A stretch of 63,822 nt of DNA, taken from the NCBI GenBank assembly GCA_045837725.1, contig JBEWZL010000182.1:1-63822 (forward strand). The letters run 5' to 3'. Below the pieces are notes generated by a model. That model did not search any database. It worked only from the letters and a program-made list of their open reading frames with translations, and was not told the origin of the DNA. Origin of the DNA: Vermamoeba vermiformis (lineage: Eukaryota; Tubulinea; Echinamoebida). Numbering within the stretch: the first letter of the stretch is position 1; each line of letters opens with the position of its first letter. A program made the translations under genes and the position numbers. Of this stretch, positions 11,442 to 23,203 are shown piece by piece.

Positions 11442-12135
11442 TGGGAGTCTACATACTATTCAACCGCGTTATATACTACAGAATATTATTATACGCATTT
11501 TGAAGCTTGCTTGAGCGTACAACCCCTCATCGGCCGATGAGATCATTTGCGGATCTCATTGTATCAGCGTTACCCACGATTGTTAGGAATAAATTTGCTA
11601 TCCTATAGTATGGTCACTGCGTGTTGCTTCTCATGAGAAAAAGGTAATTGCATTACCTGAACAAATGGCTCATCCGGGTGAAAACGAGAGATTTCCGCCT
11701 TCCGTTCTTACAACGAAGTTCCGTTCGTAAGCGATACAACTGCAAAACACTCCGATTTGATGGATAAGTGGCGTGTAATTTTAAAATTATTTGTTTAACA
11801 TAACAAAGCCTAAATGGGCAATTTCTTATTAGTGCGTAAATAAAGCTCGATCTTGCAAATTAGTCGCAAACAGGAAGGCAAAATTTTAATATATAATATG
11901 CATAATATATTAAAAAATACCACACCGAGTTGAAAGGGAACTGGGAAATAACCTGGAATTAGGTACCGCCATACTTTGCACTGGACCTGCCGTCTATGTA
12001 TGTTACAATTGGCCTTGATTATGCATTACTAATTAGTTTGGTTTACAACCAAAAAAATGAAAGAAAATAGCGTCTATAATTGAAATAATTTTTATACAAG
12101 TATGGACATAATTACAAAATATATACACCTACTTC
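11442..12135. other. Intergenic region with overlapping palindromes
   Basis: No gene seen. A perfect 12-base palindrome CATCGGCCGATG (11528-11539) overlaps an 8-base inverted repeat ATGAGATC/GATCTCAT with a 7-base loop (11537-11559). The rest is AT-rich. It lies between a plus-strand gene and the 3' end of a minus-strand gene, so it should hold both polyadenylation regions. Confidence 0.4.
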
Positions 12136-12769
12136 CTAGAAGTCGCGGGTAATAACAACTTCAGGCAGTCTTTGTTTTTTTTTACCACTACCACTACGTT
12201 TCTCCAGCAAGTGAGTTATTTTATCGAGCTTACGCTCGAGCTGGTTGAACCGACGATCGGTCTCGTTGAACCGATGGTCCATACGGCTAGAAAGGTCATC
12301 CACACGGCGATTAGTTTCATCCAGTCGGCGATTCGTTTCGTCTAGCCGTGTGTTTACTTGCCGGCTAGTATCTTCGACCTTCTGTTCCAACAGTTTGATC
12401 CTCTGTTCTTGCACTTTAGGCCAGCTAAACAAATACATTAAATGTGGTATTCAACGCGACGACGCTTTACTGAATGGTCTACGAGGAATTGGTCGAGAGA
12501 CAAAAAAGTTCGTGAAATCACGCACGCGAGGTGTGAACTCACCACGTGGAATCAAATCAAAAACAGAAACAAAGAACAAAGTCTATAAATACTTACTCGA
12601 GTAACTGCGCCCACTTGACCGCGGCTGTCGTCTTCACCGCCCAAGCCGCACCCACGATCGCCACGGTCCACAGCACAGACTCGGGGTTAGGTAGCGGATT
12701 GCCCCCTCGCTGCTTGCCGCCGGCCCACTGGTTGAAGCTTCGTAGCACACGGTACATATGGGTCGCCAT
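12136..12769 (-). CDS. Small membrane-anchored coiled-coil protein
   Basis: There are two exons. ATG at 12769 starts MATHMYRVLRSFNQWAGGKQ and a hydrophobic segment VLWTVAIVGAAWAVKTTAAV. The intron runs from GTAAGT near 12602 to TTTAG near 12427. Exon 2 is almost wholly a coiled coil with repeated units TRLDETNRRLDETNRR, DHRFNETDRRFNQLERKLD, ending KKKQRLPEVVITRDF. The total is about 155 residues. The single hydrophobic segment followed by a long coil suggests a tether or assembly factor. The N-terminus is basic and could be mitochondrial or ER-directed. No named family recognised. Confidence 0.7.
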
Positions 12770-13032
12770 ATCTGTTGTGGTGCTTCTTTGGTTGTTTTAA
12801 AAAAAAATGTAGCAAAATCTGCGCTACATCTCCAGTTACCGTTGGCGAAATGGCGGGAAAAAATATTGGTCGTTTCGTTAGTATATAGCTAAGATAAATT
12901 GCCGGATAGCATTTTAAAATTTTTTCAGGTAACCGCCCATTTAGTGGCGCCGTTCAGCGGCGTATTGCTCTTCTCCATACCTTAATTATTCATTGTCTTC
13001 GTTCTAAGCTTTAGTACGTGCCACGATGAACT

Positions 13033-13331
13033 CTACGCTCGTGAAGTACAGCGCTTTACAATTAATTTGAACGACCGATTAGTATAATCAATTTTATGTG
13101 CTATATTAATGTCTTTGACGGCTTCCTTCAGCTTCTTATTATGAAGACTTACTCGTTTTGCAACCAAATCCCATCCAGAAGAAGGCTCGTAAACTGCGCG
13201 GTGTCCGTCATGCCATACCTTTGAAAGGTGTTAATACTCTATTTACTCGAGTAATAATATAATAACGTATGAAATGTGCGTTATGATGGCAGTTTGCTGT
13301 ACGTAATTACATACCGCCGAAATCTCTCCAT
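13033..13331 (-). CDS. Possible small basic protein (two exons), tentative
   Basis: ATG at 13331 (MERFRRY), an intron starting GTAATTACG and ending CTTTCAAAG, then an open exon reading VWHDGHRAVYEPSSGWDLVA followed by KRVSLHNKKLKEAVKD and ending TSRA at 13033. It would be about 68 residues, basic, with no recognised domain. An alternative donor seven bases earlier gives another frame with its own GTAAGT intron, so this model is uncertain. Confidence 0.3.
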
Positions 13332-13769
13332 TTGGTGAACCCGAACAATATGACCTCCTAATAACAAAGACGAGGTTATATTACTTACGTGTGCAAGCAA
13401 ACTTTGTGCGCTGGTAAAATAACCTTCTGTATGGCTAGTCAGAGCAAAGTCGCCCAAAAACAAGCTGGCAGATTCGCGCTTTCATTTCTACTCTCGCAGT
13501 CAGATGAACAAAAATACCGTCAAATAACTTTGCAATGAATTGTACGACATCCTCTAACCAACAAAAGTCTGTTGGTGCTCGCGAAGCACTAGTGCAGAAC
13601 GGATTGCAAGAACAAGTCACAGCAAAAGCATTGTTTAACAGCCCAGCCATGATAATAATTGTTTAAACAAATATGGACCGCCATAGCCATTTCCTCAGTA
13701 TTAAGCTGTGCTGTTTCTTTTGTTTGTTGCGCAAAAAAATTGAATTTCAAAAGCTGTCATTTTGAGTCT

Positions 13770-14560
13770 TTACTCCGTCAAGTCGATGCATTCATCGGAG
13801 AATAGATCGTCCAGATTGGTACCGGGATTCGTCTCTAAATAACAGGTTAGCGGCGTGAACTACTTAGTGCTTCTTCAACAGCTGGCAACAAATACTTGTA
13901 AGGATAGTTAGGATTGAACGTAGGTTTTGTTGAGTTGTGTTTGACCTGAACTTTTCGGGAGGATTAGTTAAAGACATCAAAGAAACATTGGTTCGACAAG
14001 GATATAACGAGATCCAAAGGAAGCACGTGACGAAGCAACTGACGCGCGATCCGTTTTTTGAAACTGAAGGAATTCACAAGATAAACGGTAATTTTAGCGC
14101 AAAAGAATAGGAGTACTATTATTAAGGTCGGTTATAAACATACGTAAGATAAAACTCAAACGACCAGCCAAATCCCCCGAGCCAGATTTAGAAAATGAAA
14201 TTAAGACTTCCATAATTTTAGGATATTAGATAGCAACTCAATATATTATCTATGACTACTTTATGGTATTTAGACGATCGCTGCTCAATTTCTAAAAAAC
14301 TTACTTGCGAGATGGACTCGCGTACTGGTCGTCAGAGAGCTTTGCCTTGTCCGTCTGGTGAATCTACGCGAAGAATAGATATTAGTTAGTATCCTTAGTA
14401 TGAAAGAAGATTAAATCTAACTTAAAAGAGAATAAGTACTTGCCAAAAGCTGCTAGTACATGATGAGCGAGTTCGGATGTACGGAGGACTCCTTCTTGCG
14501 ACGAATTCGAATGATCATGATGAGGCGCTTCTTACATACTTGCTTCTTTCATGGTAGTGG
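13770..14560 (-). CDS. Probable multi-exon gene with very short introns, unrecognised
   Basis: Coding-like minus-strand pieces are HSNSSQEGVLRTSELAHHVL near 14450-14520, IHQTDKAKLSDDQYASPSR near 14305-14360, and a last part containing NSTKPTFNPNYPYKYLLPAV plus NLDDLFSDECIDLTE, ending at TAA 13770-13772. Introns of about 29-30 bases with GT, CTAAC/CTAAT and AG would join the last pieces. The frames of the middle exons do not link cleanly, and the plus strand here is also open (RKHVTKQLTRDPFFETEGIH near 14020-14085). The strand and exon structure are therefore unsettled, and I do not recognise the product. Confidence 0.35.
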
Positions 14561-14810
14561 CTTTGGAAGTGTAATGAGAATGAACAAACAAGTGGAAGTT
14601 CATTTTCAATTTCGTTCGGTCAACGTTTGGTCAAACAACAGAAAAGAGCGTACAATATGAGGACCAATCCAACGTTACAGAGTTGCGTTATCCTCGTGTC
14701 CAGTTGTTATGAGAATACCATGGCAACACTTCCGTTCAATTCAAATTTTTATTTGATCCGAACCAGATCGTACGTAATGAAAACGGATTTTAGAAGCATA
14801 TCCTGTCGTT

Positions 14811-15528
14811 TTATAATCTAACGGTTCGTAACATAGGCTTAGGAACATCATTCGAGTTCGAATAAGAGGTCTTCTGGCAAGGAGGTTTCAACCAGTTCAA
14901 AGGGATCTTCTGCTCTACAAAGGTCTTAAACGTCCATGACTCAATACCCAATGCAGTGCCTGAGAGCGGAATATCCCCTGCGAAGGCCCATGCTTCATTA
15001 GGAGACACAAGACCGATGGTAAATTGCCAAAAGGTGAAGTTCTGACCGGTAGGCATTTGCCCTGTGGTGACTAAAGTAGAGTTGCTAGGTGTAATGAATG
15101 CCCAGTGATCTGCTGCTTGGGGCCACGAAGATGTGACGCACGTGAAGTCTGTTTGGTTCATTACCACGTACTGCGGATCCAAAAAGTAAAAATTGTTAGT
15201 AAACACTAGCAGGAATTCCAAGAAATAATACTACAATATTTGTAGTCAATCTTGACGAAATTTTGGCAAATTTTTGATTTTTGTTGTTTCGATCCGGATT
15301 TGTACTTACAATTTTATTTTTAATGTCGAAAAAGATGTTTTGCCCGAGAATAGGAAAGTCCCACCTATATCCAATACCCTGAGCTGAATAAATTGTGAAC
15401 ATGCTCGGAGCCAGATCCCACGCTTGAGCTTGGGACAGCGTGGCGACGAAGTTGTTTGTTGGCTTGGGCAGCACATTTCCGCAAAATACTGCAGAGAAAG
15501 TAATTAGTAAAATTATTAAAAGGCGCAT
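14811..15528 (-). CDS. Secreted protein of unknown function
   Basis: ATG at 15528 opens a clear signal peptide (MRLLIILLITFSAVFCG). Exon 1 continues through NNFVATLSQAQAWDLAPSMF and GYRWDFPILGQNIFFDIKNK. One intron (GTAAGTAC ... GATCCGCAG) leads to exon 2, starting YVVMNQTDFTCVTSSWPQAA and ending MLRTVRL. The mature protein has about 190 residues, several N-glycosylation sites and few cysteines, with beta-rich composition. It resembles small secreted proteins of amoebae in general character only. Confidence 0.7.
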
Positions 15529-15718
15529 TGATGAGTGGTGTTCGTGACCAAGTTTTAAAAATAGCTTTTAATTTTAGTTTGTCGACAGCAATGTCTTTTT
15601 ACCTGTCTGAGTAATATGATTCAGAAGGCAATATCAATTAATACTTCGCTGGCAAATGTTTATTTTTATGCAATATGCATATTTAATGAATACAGGTCGG
15701 TGAATAGTTACAAAATTT

Positions 15719-17951
15719 TTACAGGCGCTTAATGGATTTCGGGGCAGCACGCTTCAATTCGTGAATGAACCAAGTCATCAGTGTCAAAAGTGTCAAACTG
15801 CCACCTTGATGAGCAGCAGCCCAAGGCACAGGTACCAACAATAAGAGCGTTGTGATGCCCAATGCGACTTGAAGACTGGCCATGTGCATGACGGAAGTCA
15901 CGGCCTTTTGAGCAGATCTGTGCAACGGGAATTTTCTGCTGAAGGTCCAGAGACCGACAATAGAGCAGAAAGTTGTTACAGCCAACAAACGGTGATTGAA
16001 TTGTACGGCAGCATCGTTGTCGAAGAAGTTCTTGTACTTGGGCTTCATGTCCCAGTACTCGGGCGGCACGAGACCATCACCCATAAAAGGAAAAGTGTTG
16101 TAGACCAATCCTGCATCGAGACCTGCAACAAAAGCACCCGAGGCAGCAGTAGTAAATGTCAAGGCTCCAACACCTAATTGAAACAAAGTGTGAAAAACTT
16201 ATGCTTGGCTAATACCCTTTGACGACATTTCCTTATTTGGTAATTGCATTTACCTAACGCGGCACGCAAGAGCGACTTAGGGATGCCATTGTTAGCGGCC
16301 ATAGGACCCGATAAGCGGCCAAGACCGAGCCAGAAGAGTCCGACGTAGATGACAAAAGCAGTGCACAAGTGAGCTGCGAGTCGATATTGACTAACACGAG
16401 GCACGCCTTCCTCGACTTCGAGACCACTCTTAACCATGTACCAGCCGAGTGCTCCTTGAGCACCACCGAGTGCAAAGAGTCCTGTCAAGCCCTTCAACAA
16501 TGAGCCGCGGATAGCGCCCTGTGAATGTCACGTGTCACTCAAATTGAAAAATACATAATTATTTGTTAATATGCCAAACAATTTGTTTGAAATATTAAAC
16601 TTTCATAATAATTGATTATAAAGCTAATAGTGCGTACCTTTGAGAGGAAATAAAAGAACGGCAAGCCGAAGACAACACCGATCACGCGACCGAGCAATCT
16701 GTGCGCGTACTCCATGTAGTAAATTTTCTTGAATTCGTTGAGCTTCATGCTAGGGTTCAACCTACAAAAAAGGAAACAAACGTTAGGAAAATTTCAGCAT
16801 CGAAATCTCGATCAACTATTCTCGTAGTGAGCTCAGAAATCATTCGTATAATGCATATATCCATATTTAGGTATTATTTAGGTAATTTTTTCTTCGAAAT
16901 CAAATCGTACTTGACGTATTCAGGAGTGTTTTTATATTTTTCAAATTCGACCATCCACTCTTCCTCGCTCATCGGTGGCAAAGTTCCAGTAAGAGGGCGC
17001 CATTCAGTGATCGATAAACCACTCTCGGTCAATCGAGTTACGCCTCCCACGATTACCTAATTAGGAAAAATGAGAATAGAATAAACTATGACCGAAACCT
17101 TTGTTATAAACGCGAGATAAGATCTTATTAATATCCATATATATAATGTAGGTATAACTATTACGTACCATAATAAAGACTAAGCCTGCGCAAAGGAAAA
17201 GCCAATATCCGACTGCTTTTCTGTAGCGCTCTTCAGCATTAACTTTTCGATCGACAAATTCAGTATTATTTTGTTCTTGCGTGTTATTTTCAAAATTTGT
17301 TTTGTTCTCGTTGTTAGCATTCGACTTCTGTTCGTTTGAATAATTTCTTCGAGATCCACGTGATCCGGAGTTGTAGTTTTTGAAAGGGATAGCCTAACGA
17401 TAAATATTAATAAATATAATATTTGATACGTAGATTTGATTGTTTGAGAATCGATCTAGTCCGCGAAAAGTCGATCAGAAATTCGTAGCAGCCAGAATTA
17501 CTTACAGCAACAAGCAGCGTGTTATTACGATTCGAAGATGTAAAAACACTCCACTGGCTCGTGTTAGACAAGTTCTTCTTTGATTTCTGGTTCAAATAAC
17601 GGTTACAAGCGCGATCTGGATATTCATGAATTGTTTTCAAGATAAATTACATATTAAAAATTAAGGACAATATTACGAAAAATAAAATATTTACGAGTGA
17701 TAGAATTGATCGTAATATTTACAAAGGAAGCTGAAGAAATTAATTACAAAAAAAACATGACCGACATCTGGCCATTAAAGCGCTACAATCTCATCAAAAT
17801 AATGTAAATATTTGCTTACTGATTTGTTAGAATTTATGGTGCTGAACAAACGCTTTGACACTTCTTTTGTGTTGAATCCAAAAGGTTTCAATTCACGCAG
17901 CACTCTGCCGACAGAGCCTGCGCGATTGGAGAAGAAGATCGTCTTCAACAT
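15719..17951 (-). CDS. cox15: Heme A synthase COX15
   Basis: This enzyme of the mitochondrial inner membrane oxidises heme O to heme A for cytochrome c oxidase. The start ATG at 17951 gives a basic N-terminus ([20 protein letters not shown]) that fits an import signal. Family hallmarks are all present: [94 protein letters not shown] and [15 protein letters not shown]. The four heme-ligand-type histidines (EYAHR, AAHLC, FNHRL, AAHQG) are intact. It has several introns and about eight membrane segments. The stop at 15719 follows [12 protein letters not shown] am confident of the assignment. Confidence 0.95.
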
Positions 17952-18191
17952 ACTTCAATCTATCAAATATGTTGCTTGTTAATCTTCAAAAACGGGCACT
18001 GTTCTAGATTACGAGATCGCGCGATTTTTTTGTTAATCACGTGATCAATGAGCTCACCAGCGGACAACTTCTGCGGAGTCATTGCATCGTGTTATCTTTA
18101 TTCAACGAGCCATACGATCGATTTAGGGCCCTATTTCGTCTTTTATTGAAACGGATCTCCTATTGCAGAACAAACCAAGCTGGAAATTACA

Positions 18192-19787
18192 TCATCGAAG
18201 AATGAACGAAATGATAGTTACGAAGCTAAGAGCCCAGAAGGAGCTAATAGTGGCCTCTGAAGTCTTCGAACTTGGCACAGCTATTCAATTCTTGTGTTAG
18301 TAACAGCGCCAAGGACCAAGATTGCATATTTACGTACAAACAGGAGTATCCGAGGCCATTGGTGCTTCGTCTTCGGTGATTGGTTCGTTTGACTCTGGAG
18401 ATCCGTCGCTGACAGGCATAGTGTCAACAACAGGTGCAGCAACGGGCATCTGGATTGGCGTGGTTGCTAATGTTATATTTCCGCTGTATAATTGTTGAAT
18501 ATAGACTGCGATAAGATAAAATGATCTCGTTGCTGGAACAAACGCGCCGTATGTACCAACAACGGTAATATTTCTTGCGGACTCCAAGCACGTAAATTCT
18601 ATGAGAGTTTTTGAAGTCAGATTGAAGTACTGACAGCCACCGACCTGGCTGTAACCACCGAACAAAAATACGATATTTTCTTCTTCATAAAAGGCAGCAG
18701 CTACAAAAACAAATGTTATGACACGTGTCAAACTATCTTAGAGCTTCGTGGTTAGATTTTTGCAAATGACACGTGAAAAACTTATCATTGACACGTGTCA
18801 AAACGACATTGAAGAAAAAATCGTGATTATGCTAATAAAAATACTTACTCTGGCCGTAATTTCCTGTGTTCATCGCACCAATCGTAGTCCACGTGTCGTC
18901 TTTAATGCTGTACTGCTGAATTCGCTTAGTGCCAGCAGCTCCGTTAAACGTGAAGATATGGCCATCACCAACGTTAATAATAGCAAATCCTATTCCATCG
19001 TCACTTCTGTTCGCAATCATCGTCCACGCGTCATCATCGATTGAGTAGTACTCGCCAGAGACTAGCGGGTAACCTGACGCTTTAGGCGTGCCACCAATAG
19101 CGTAGATTCTATTAGTAGCTGCGTCATAGGCACAACTATGTTGAAATCTAGCGACGTTCAATTCAGCCATTGTGGTGTAGGTGCTGGATCCAGCAGCAAG
19201 TTTGTAGACGGTTGAATTCGGAACCGAACTTCCGTCCCATGTAATTCCTCCTCCTGCATAATATTTAAGTATGTTAATTTAGCTAAACTAAGTATAGTTT
19301 GGTTTCAGAAGAATTGCCGTTAAAGTCATAAATTTGAATTTGTGCTAGCCACATCTGCAGTCATATTAATCAGGTAGGCTGACTTACCAATGATATACAA
19401 GTCACCGTTGGGAACGAGCACAACGCAGGGATAAGTGATCGCGGTAGGAAGATCTGGCAGTGGTGTCCAAGTGCCATCGGTAAAGTTGAAACGACCATTT
19501 TTCGAGGCTCCTAAAGTTCTTCCGAAAAAATAACCAATTTCATTATCAGAAGTATAGCCAATAGGCTCAGGGCTATACACGTTTAGAGTACCAGCTGAAT
19601 TCCAGGAGAGTGACAACGGATCCGGAAGTGTTGAACGCACTAAACCGCAGAACAACATTATTCCTACATACATAAATCAGTAATTAAAAAGGTTGCGATA
19701 TTAAATAGAATTATAATATTGCTTTCAGCAGAGTCCGTTTATTTTACCTAGCAAAAGCACGGCAGATCGACTTCCAATTCGCGCCAT
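18192..19787 (-). CDS. Secreted kelch-like protein with GPI-type tail (copy 1)
   Basis: ATG at 19787 starts MARIGSRSAVLLL, completed as a signal peptide by the next exon (GIMLFCGLVRSTLPDPLSLS). Kelch-type blades follow: FNFTDGTWTPLPDLPTAITY then PCVVLVPNGDLYIIG; RIYAIGGTPKASGYP with EYYSIDDDAWTMI; and QQYSIKDDTWTTIG with VFLFGG. A Pro/Ser/Thr/Glu linker precedes a last exon joined by a GTACGTAAA intron, giving SSKTSEATISSFWALSFVTI ISFILR, a GPI-attachment-like hydrophobic end. It is the first of three tandem copies with the same exon plan. It is probably a surface adhesin or glycan-binding propeller; partners unknown. Confidence 0.8.
18719..18800. promoter_or_regulatory. Cluster of three CACGTG palindromes inside a kelch-gene intron
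   Basis: TGACACGTGTCA occurs at 18719-18730 and again at 18789-18800, with TGACACGTGA at 18767-18776 between them. All carry the E/G-box core CACGTG that bHLH-type factors bind. They lie in or at the edge of an intron of copy 1 of the kelch trio. A related TGTCACGTGTCA sits in a COX15 intron near 16527. A regulatory role is inference. Confidence 0.35.
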
Positions 19788-19962
19788 TTCAAAAATTAAT
19801 TTTTAATTTGTTGTTTTAGCGCAGGAGTTGTGTAACGTAAGTTATTGAAAGTCATAAAAATGAAACGCGACAAGTTGTAAATGTAATAAATTGACAGCTG
19901 TCTCGGGCGCCAAACATTGCCCGACAATCCTACCGTTTATTCCTTTAGTCAAAAAAAAAGTG

Positions 19963-21499
19963 TTAAATCATCAAAGCAACAGCGGCAATCAAAACGAATG
20001 TCATTCCATGGGCGGAAGTTGATCGAATTGCTTCAGATATGCTTTTCTTCGTCGCTACAAAACAACATTAGATTAACGAAATCAAATTACAAGTAAAACG
20101 ACAGCGGTAAAAAAAAAGTTCTACCAGCGGATCCACTGCCATTTTTAAGAATTTTTTCAAGACGATTGTGACTTACGAGAGCGAGTCGGTTGTTCTGCAG
20201 AGGTCGGAGTGGCGTCAGATGTTGGTCCTGATACAGGAGCTGAAGCAACAGGCGATGAAGTCACTGGTGCCGCTGTTGGTGCTGCTGGTGGCATTGGCAT
20301 AGTTGCACTCCATAATGCACCTTTCATCCAACTGGCTGCATAAAACGTACGCGTTGAAGCCACAAACGCACCGACAATCGTTTCGTCGGTGATAGAAACG
20401 TTGTAAAAATCGTCTAAACAATCGAACGCCACGGCTGTTTTTGAAGTCATGTTGAAGTACTGGCATCCGTCGTTATTTGCGGAGTGGCCGCCCCACAAAA
20501 AGATGATATTTTCTTCGGCATAATACACAGCGACTAATATAATAATAATTAGGACGAATCGTTAAGGAAATTAAAGCTTACGTTGAGCGGAGTTTGCTTT
20601 GGGAAGGGTTCCAATAGTAGTCCAGGTATCATCAGCAATGCTATATTGTCGTACAGTTTGAGGTACATTAACACCATTAAATATATAGATGTTTCCATCC
20701 CCAATGTTAACCACCGAGAACTGGTAGACGTTGTCGGATCTGTTCGCCATCATAGTCCAGTTGTTGTGCTCTATTGAATAGTACTCGCCTGTTCTGAGAA
20801 TAGAATACAGTCCATTACCATCTTGTGTATTTCCACCAATCGCGTAAATTCTGTTCGTACTAGCGTCATAGGTACATCCATGATACATCCGGCCCTCGTT
20901 CATCGGAGCCATGGTTGTATAATTGTTTGCACCAGCAGCTAGTTTGTAGACCGTATTATAGGGTACACCGATTTGAACATTCCAGGGTGCTCCTCCTGCA
21001 ATAAAATAATAAAATAATTAAAATCAAAATTAAAAAAAGAGGTTCTTATATAATACTGTAATTCTGATTGAGCAACGGTAAATGTTCTTACCCATGACAT
21101 AAATATCTCCGTTTGGAAGAGGTACGACGCAGGGATAAGCGCTTGGCGTAGCAAGACTTGGATACGACGTCCAAGTTCCATCCGTAAAATTATAACGAGC
21201 ATTTAAAGGGACATTTACAGGGATTTCTGTCCTTCCAAAAAGATAGCCAACATCGTTACTGACAGCATATCCGAATGGTCCGTTCAAACTAAAAGTTCTA
21301 TTAATCAACTTCCACGATATCGAAAAAGGATCTTGCAATGCTGCACTGGCAAATCCAATGCTGATCGTTGCCACTATAATTTTTCATTAATTAGTATGAC
21401 ATAAGAATCATAAACTGCGGTCGCATGCTTAAATAATTGCTGATCTGCAGATTCGTTACCTAAAATCATCGTGGCAGTTCTTATACTGAAAATCGCCAT
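19963..21499 (-). CDS. Secreted kelch-like protein with GPI-type tail (copy 2)
   Basis: ATG at 21499 (MAIFSIRTATMIL), completed as a signal peptide by VATISIGFASAALQDPFSIS. Blades parallel those of copy 1: YNFTDGTWTSYPSLATPSAY, RIYAIGGNTQDGNGLY, EYYSIEHNNWTMMANRSDN, RQYSIADDTWTTIGTLPKA, NIIFLWGGHSANNDGCQYFN. A Pro/Ala/Ser/Thr linker is followed by a short last exon ATKKSISEAIRSTSAHGM plus TFVLIAAVALMI, a typical GPI-signal end. The stop is at 19963. The motif GCQYFNMTSKT recurs in all three copies. It shares exon order, blade number and tail type with its neighbours, so it arose by tandem duplication. Confidence 0.8.
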
Positions 21500-21696
21500 T
21501 TTGTGCCCTTTACTCAAAGTCTGGCGTGTTCTTCTACTCAAATAAATCAAATAATAGAATCTTCAACCGGAAAATACCCGATAGACGTCAACTTTTGAAG
21601 TGACGATTTTAGATAAAATAAAAATATGATGAATATAAATTATCCATGCCAACGTACATAACATCATTTATTTCTACATGAATAAATATCGTATCT

Positions 21697-23203
21697 TTAC
21701 AAAACCAGGGCCATAACAGACGTCATCACAGCGAAAGTCAGTCCCATCCGCCGAACAGCCCCAGCCACAATTGAAGCAGGATCTAAAAACAAACTACGTC
21801 AGCATATTAAACTGTTATTAGCCGTTACGCTGTCTCTACGTACTTGGTCGAGAGGTTGGTGGTGCTTCCACAATGGGCTCTGGGGTCGACGAAACAGGCT
21901 CGGACAATGGTTCCGGTACAAATGGCAAAGGAATTGTTGCCGTCCATACCAAAGCCCCGTTAGGATTGACCGCGTAAAGAGTTCTCGTTGACGGGATGAA
22001 AGTACCGAGATATTGGTTGTAATAAACGCCAGTACCAATAGTGCTACTGTTTGTAGTGTTGCAAGTGAACGGCACAATTTGTTGCGATGTCAAATTGAAG
22101 TACTCGCAACCATCATTTGTCGCGTTATTACCGCCGAATAATAATATAATATTTTCTTCTTGGTAAAAAGCAGCAACTGTCCGAAACAATATTAACGATC
22201 AATAAATAAAAGATAATAATATTTGTGTAGGCAGAATCATATTAAATTAAATATTAGTATGCAGGTGGCACTTACTTTGACCATGATTTGGCTTGTTCGT
22301 GGATCCTAAATTCGCCCAAGTATTGTTTGCAATGTTGTAACGAAGGATCACTTGCGAATTGCCGGACATAATTCCGTTGAATAGATAAATATTGCCGTCG
22401 ACAAGAACTGTTGCAACAAATAGGTTACTTAGTGGTAGATCTGCAGTGACCATGGTCCAATTGTTGTGGTCAATCGAGTAGTATTCGCTTGAATATAGTA
22501 TTTGATAGACCTCTGCGTCGCTCACTGTAGTCACTGAAACACCGCCAATTGCGTAGATCCGATTCGTGGTGGCATCGTAAGCACAAGTATGCGAATGTCT
22601 GCCGATGGTAAGCCGAGCCATTAGTGTATAATTGTTGGAACCAGCGGCGAGTTTGTACACCTGATAGAGATGATCTTGGTATTCATTACCGTAATTCCAG
22701 TCTGGCGATCCTCCTATCAATTTTATAAGAAATACGTTTTTTAAAGACAGATGTGAAATCTTAAGATGCCTGTTGCAAAAAATAATGGATGTAAATAAGC
22801 GTTACTCTCTTACCTATAGCGTAAATATCTCCGTTTGGAAGAGGTACGACACATGGCCTCTGAATGTTTGATGGATCGTCGATAACCGGATACGTAATCA
22901 CTGTTCCGTCAGTGAAGTTATAGCGACTGTTTTGAGGAGTATTAAATCCGTTGGCAAATAAATATCCGACGTCATTATCAAATGCGTAGCCAACACCTCC
23001 AACTCCAGATACGTAAAATGATGACTGAGCTAATTCCCAAGTGATAACAAACGGGTCCGGAAGAGCAGCCTGCGCGAATCCAATGCCAAATAATATTGCT
23101 AAATCATAATAATATTAGATTGCGTTCATAATCAAGTTCGATCGGTTACAGCAAGAATCGATCTGGCTTGCTTACCGATTATACACGTAGAAGTTCTAGT
23201 CAT
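21697..23203 (-). CDS. Secreted kelch-like protein with GPI-type tail (copy 3)
   Basis: ATG at 23203 (MTRTSTCII), with the signal peptide completed by ILFGIGFAQAALPDPFVITW. Blades include YNFTDGTVITYPVIDDPSNI, RIYAIGGVSVTTVSDAEVY, EYYSIDHNNWTMVTADLPLS, ILRYNIANNTWANLGSTNKP and NIILLFGGNNATNDGCEYFN. Several N-glycosylation sites lie in the last blade. The Pro/Glu-rich linker (PEPLSEPVSSTPEPIVEAPP) and the tail DPASIVAGAVRRMGLTFAVM TSVMALVL indicate GPI anchoring. Copy 3 is the most diverged and has an extra loop in the central blade. Confidence 0.8.

Noticed and set aside
13435-13650. Minus-strand 71-codon frame starting MAGLLNNAFAVTCSC
   Set aside because: Cysteine- and leucine-rich composition is typical of an antisense shadow, and the frame does not connect to neighbouring exons.
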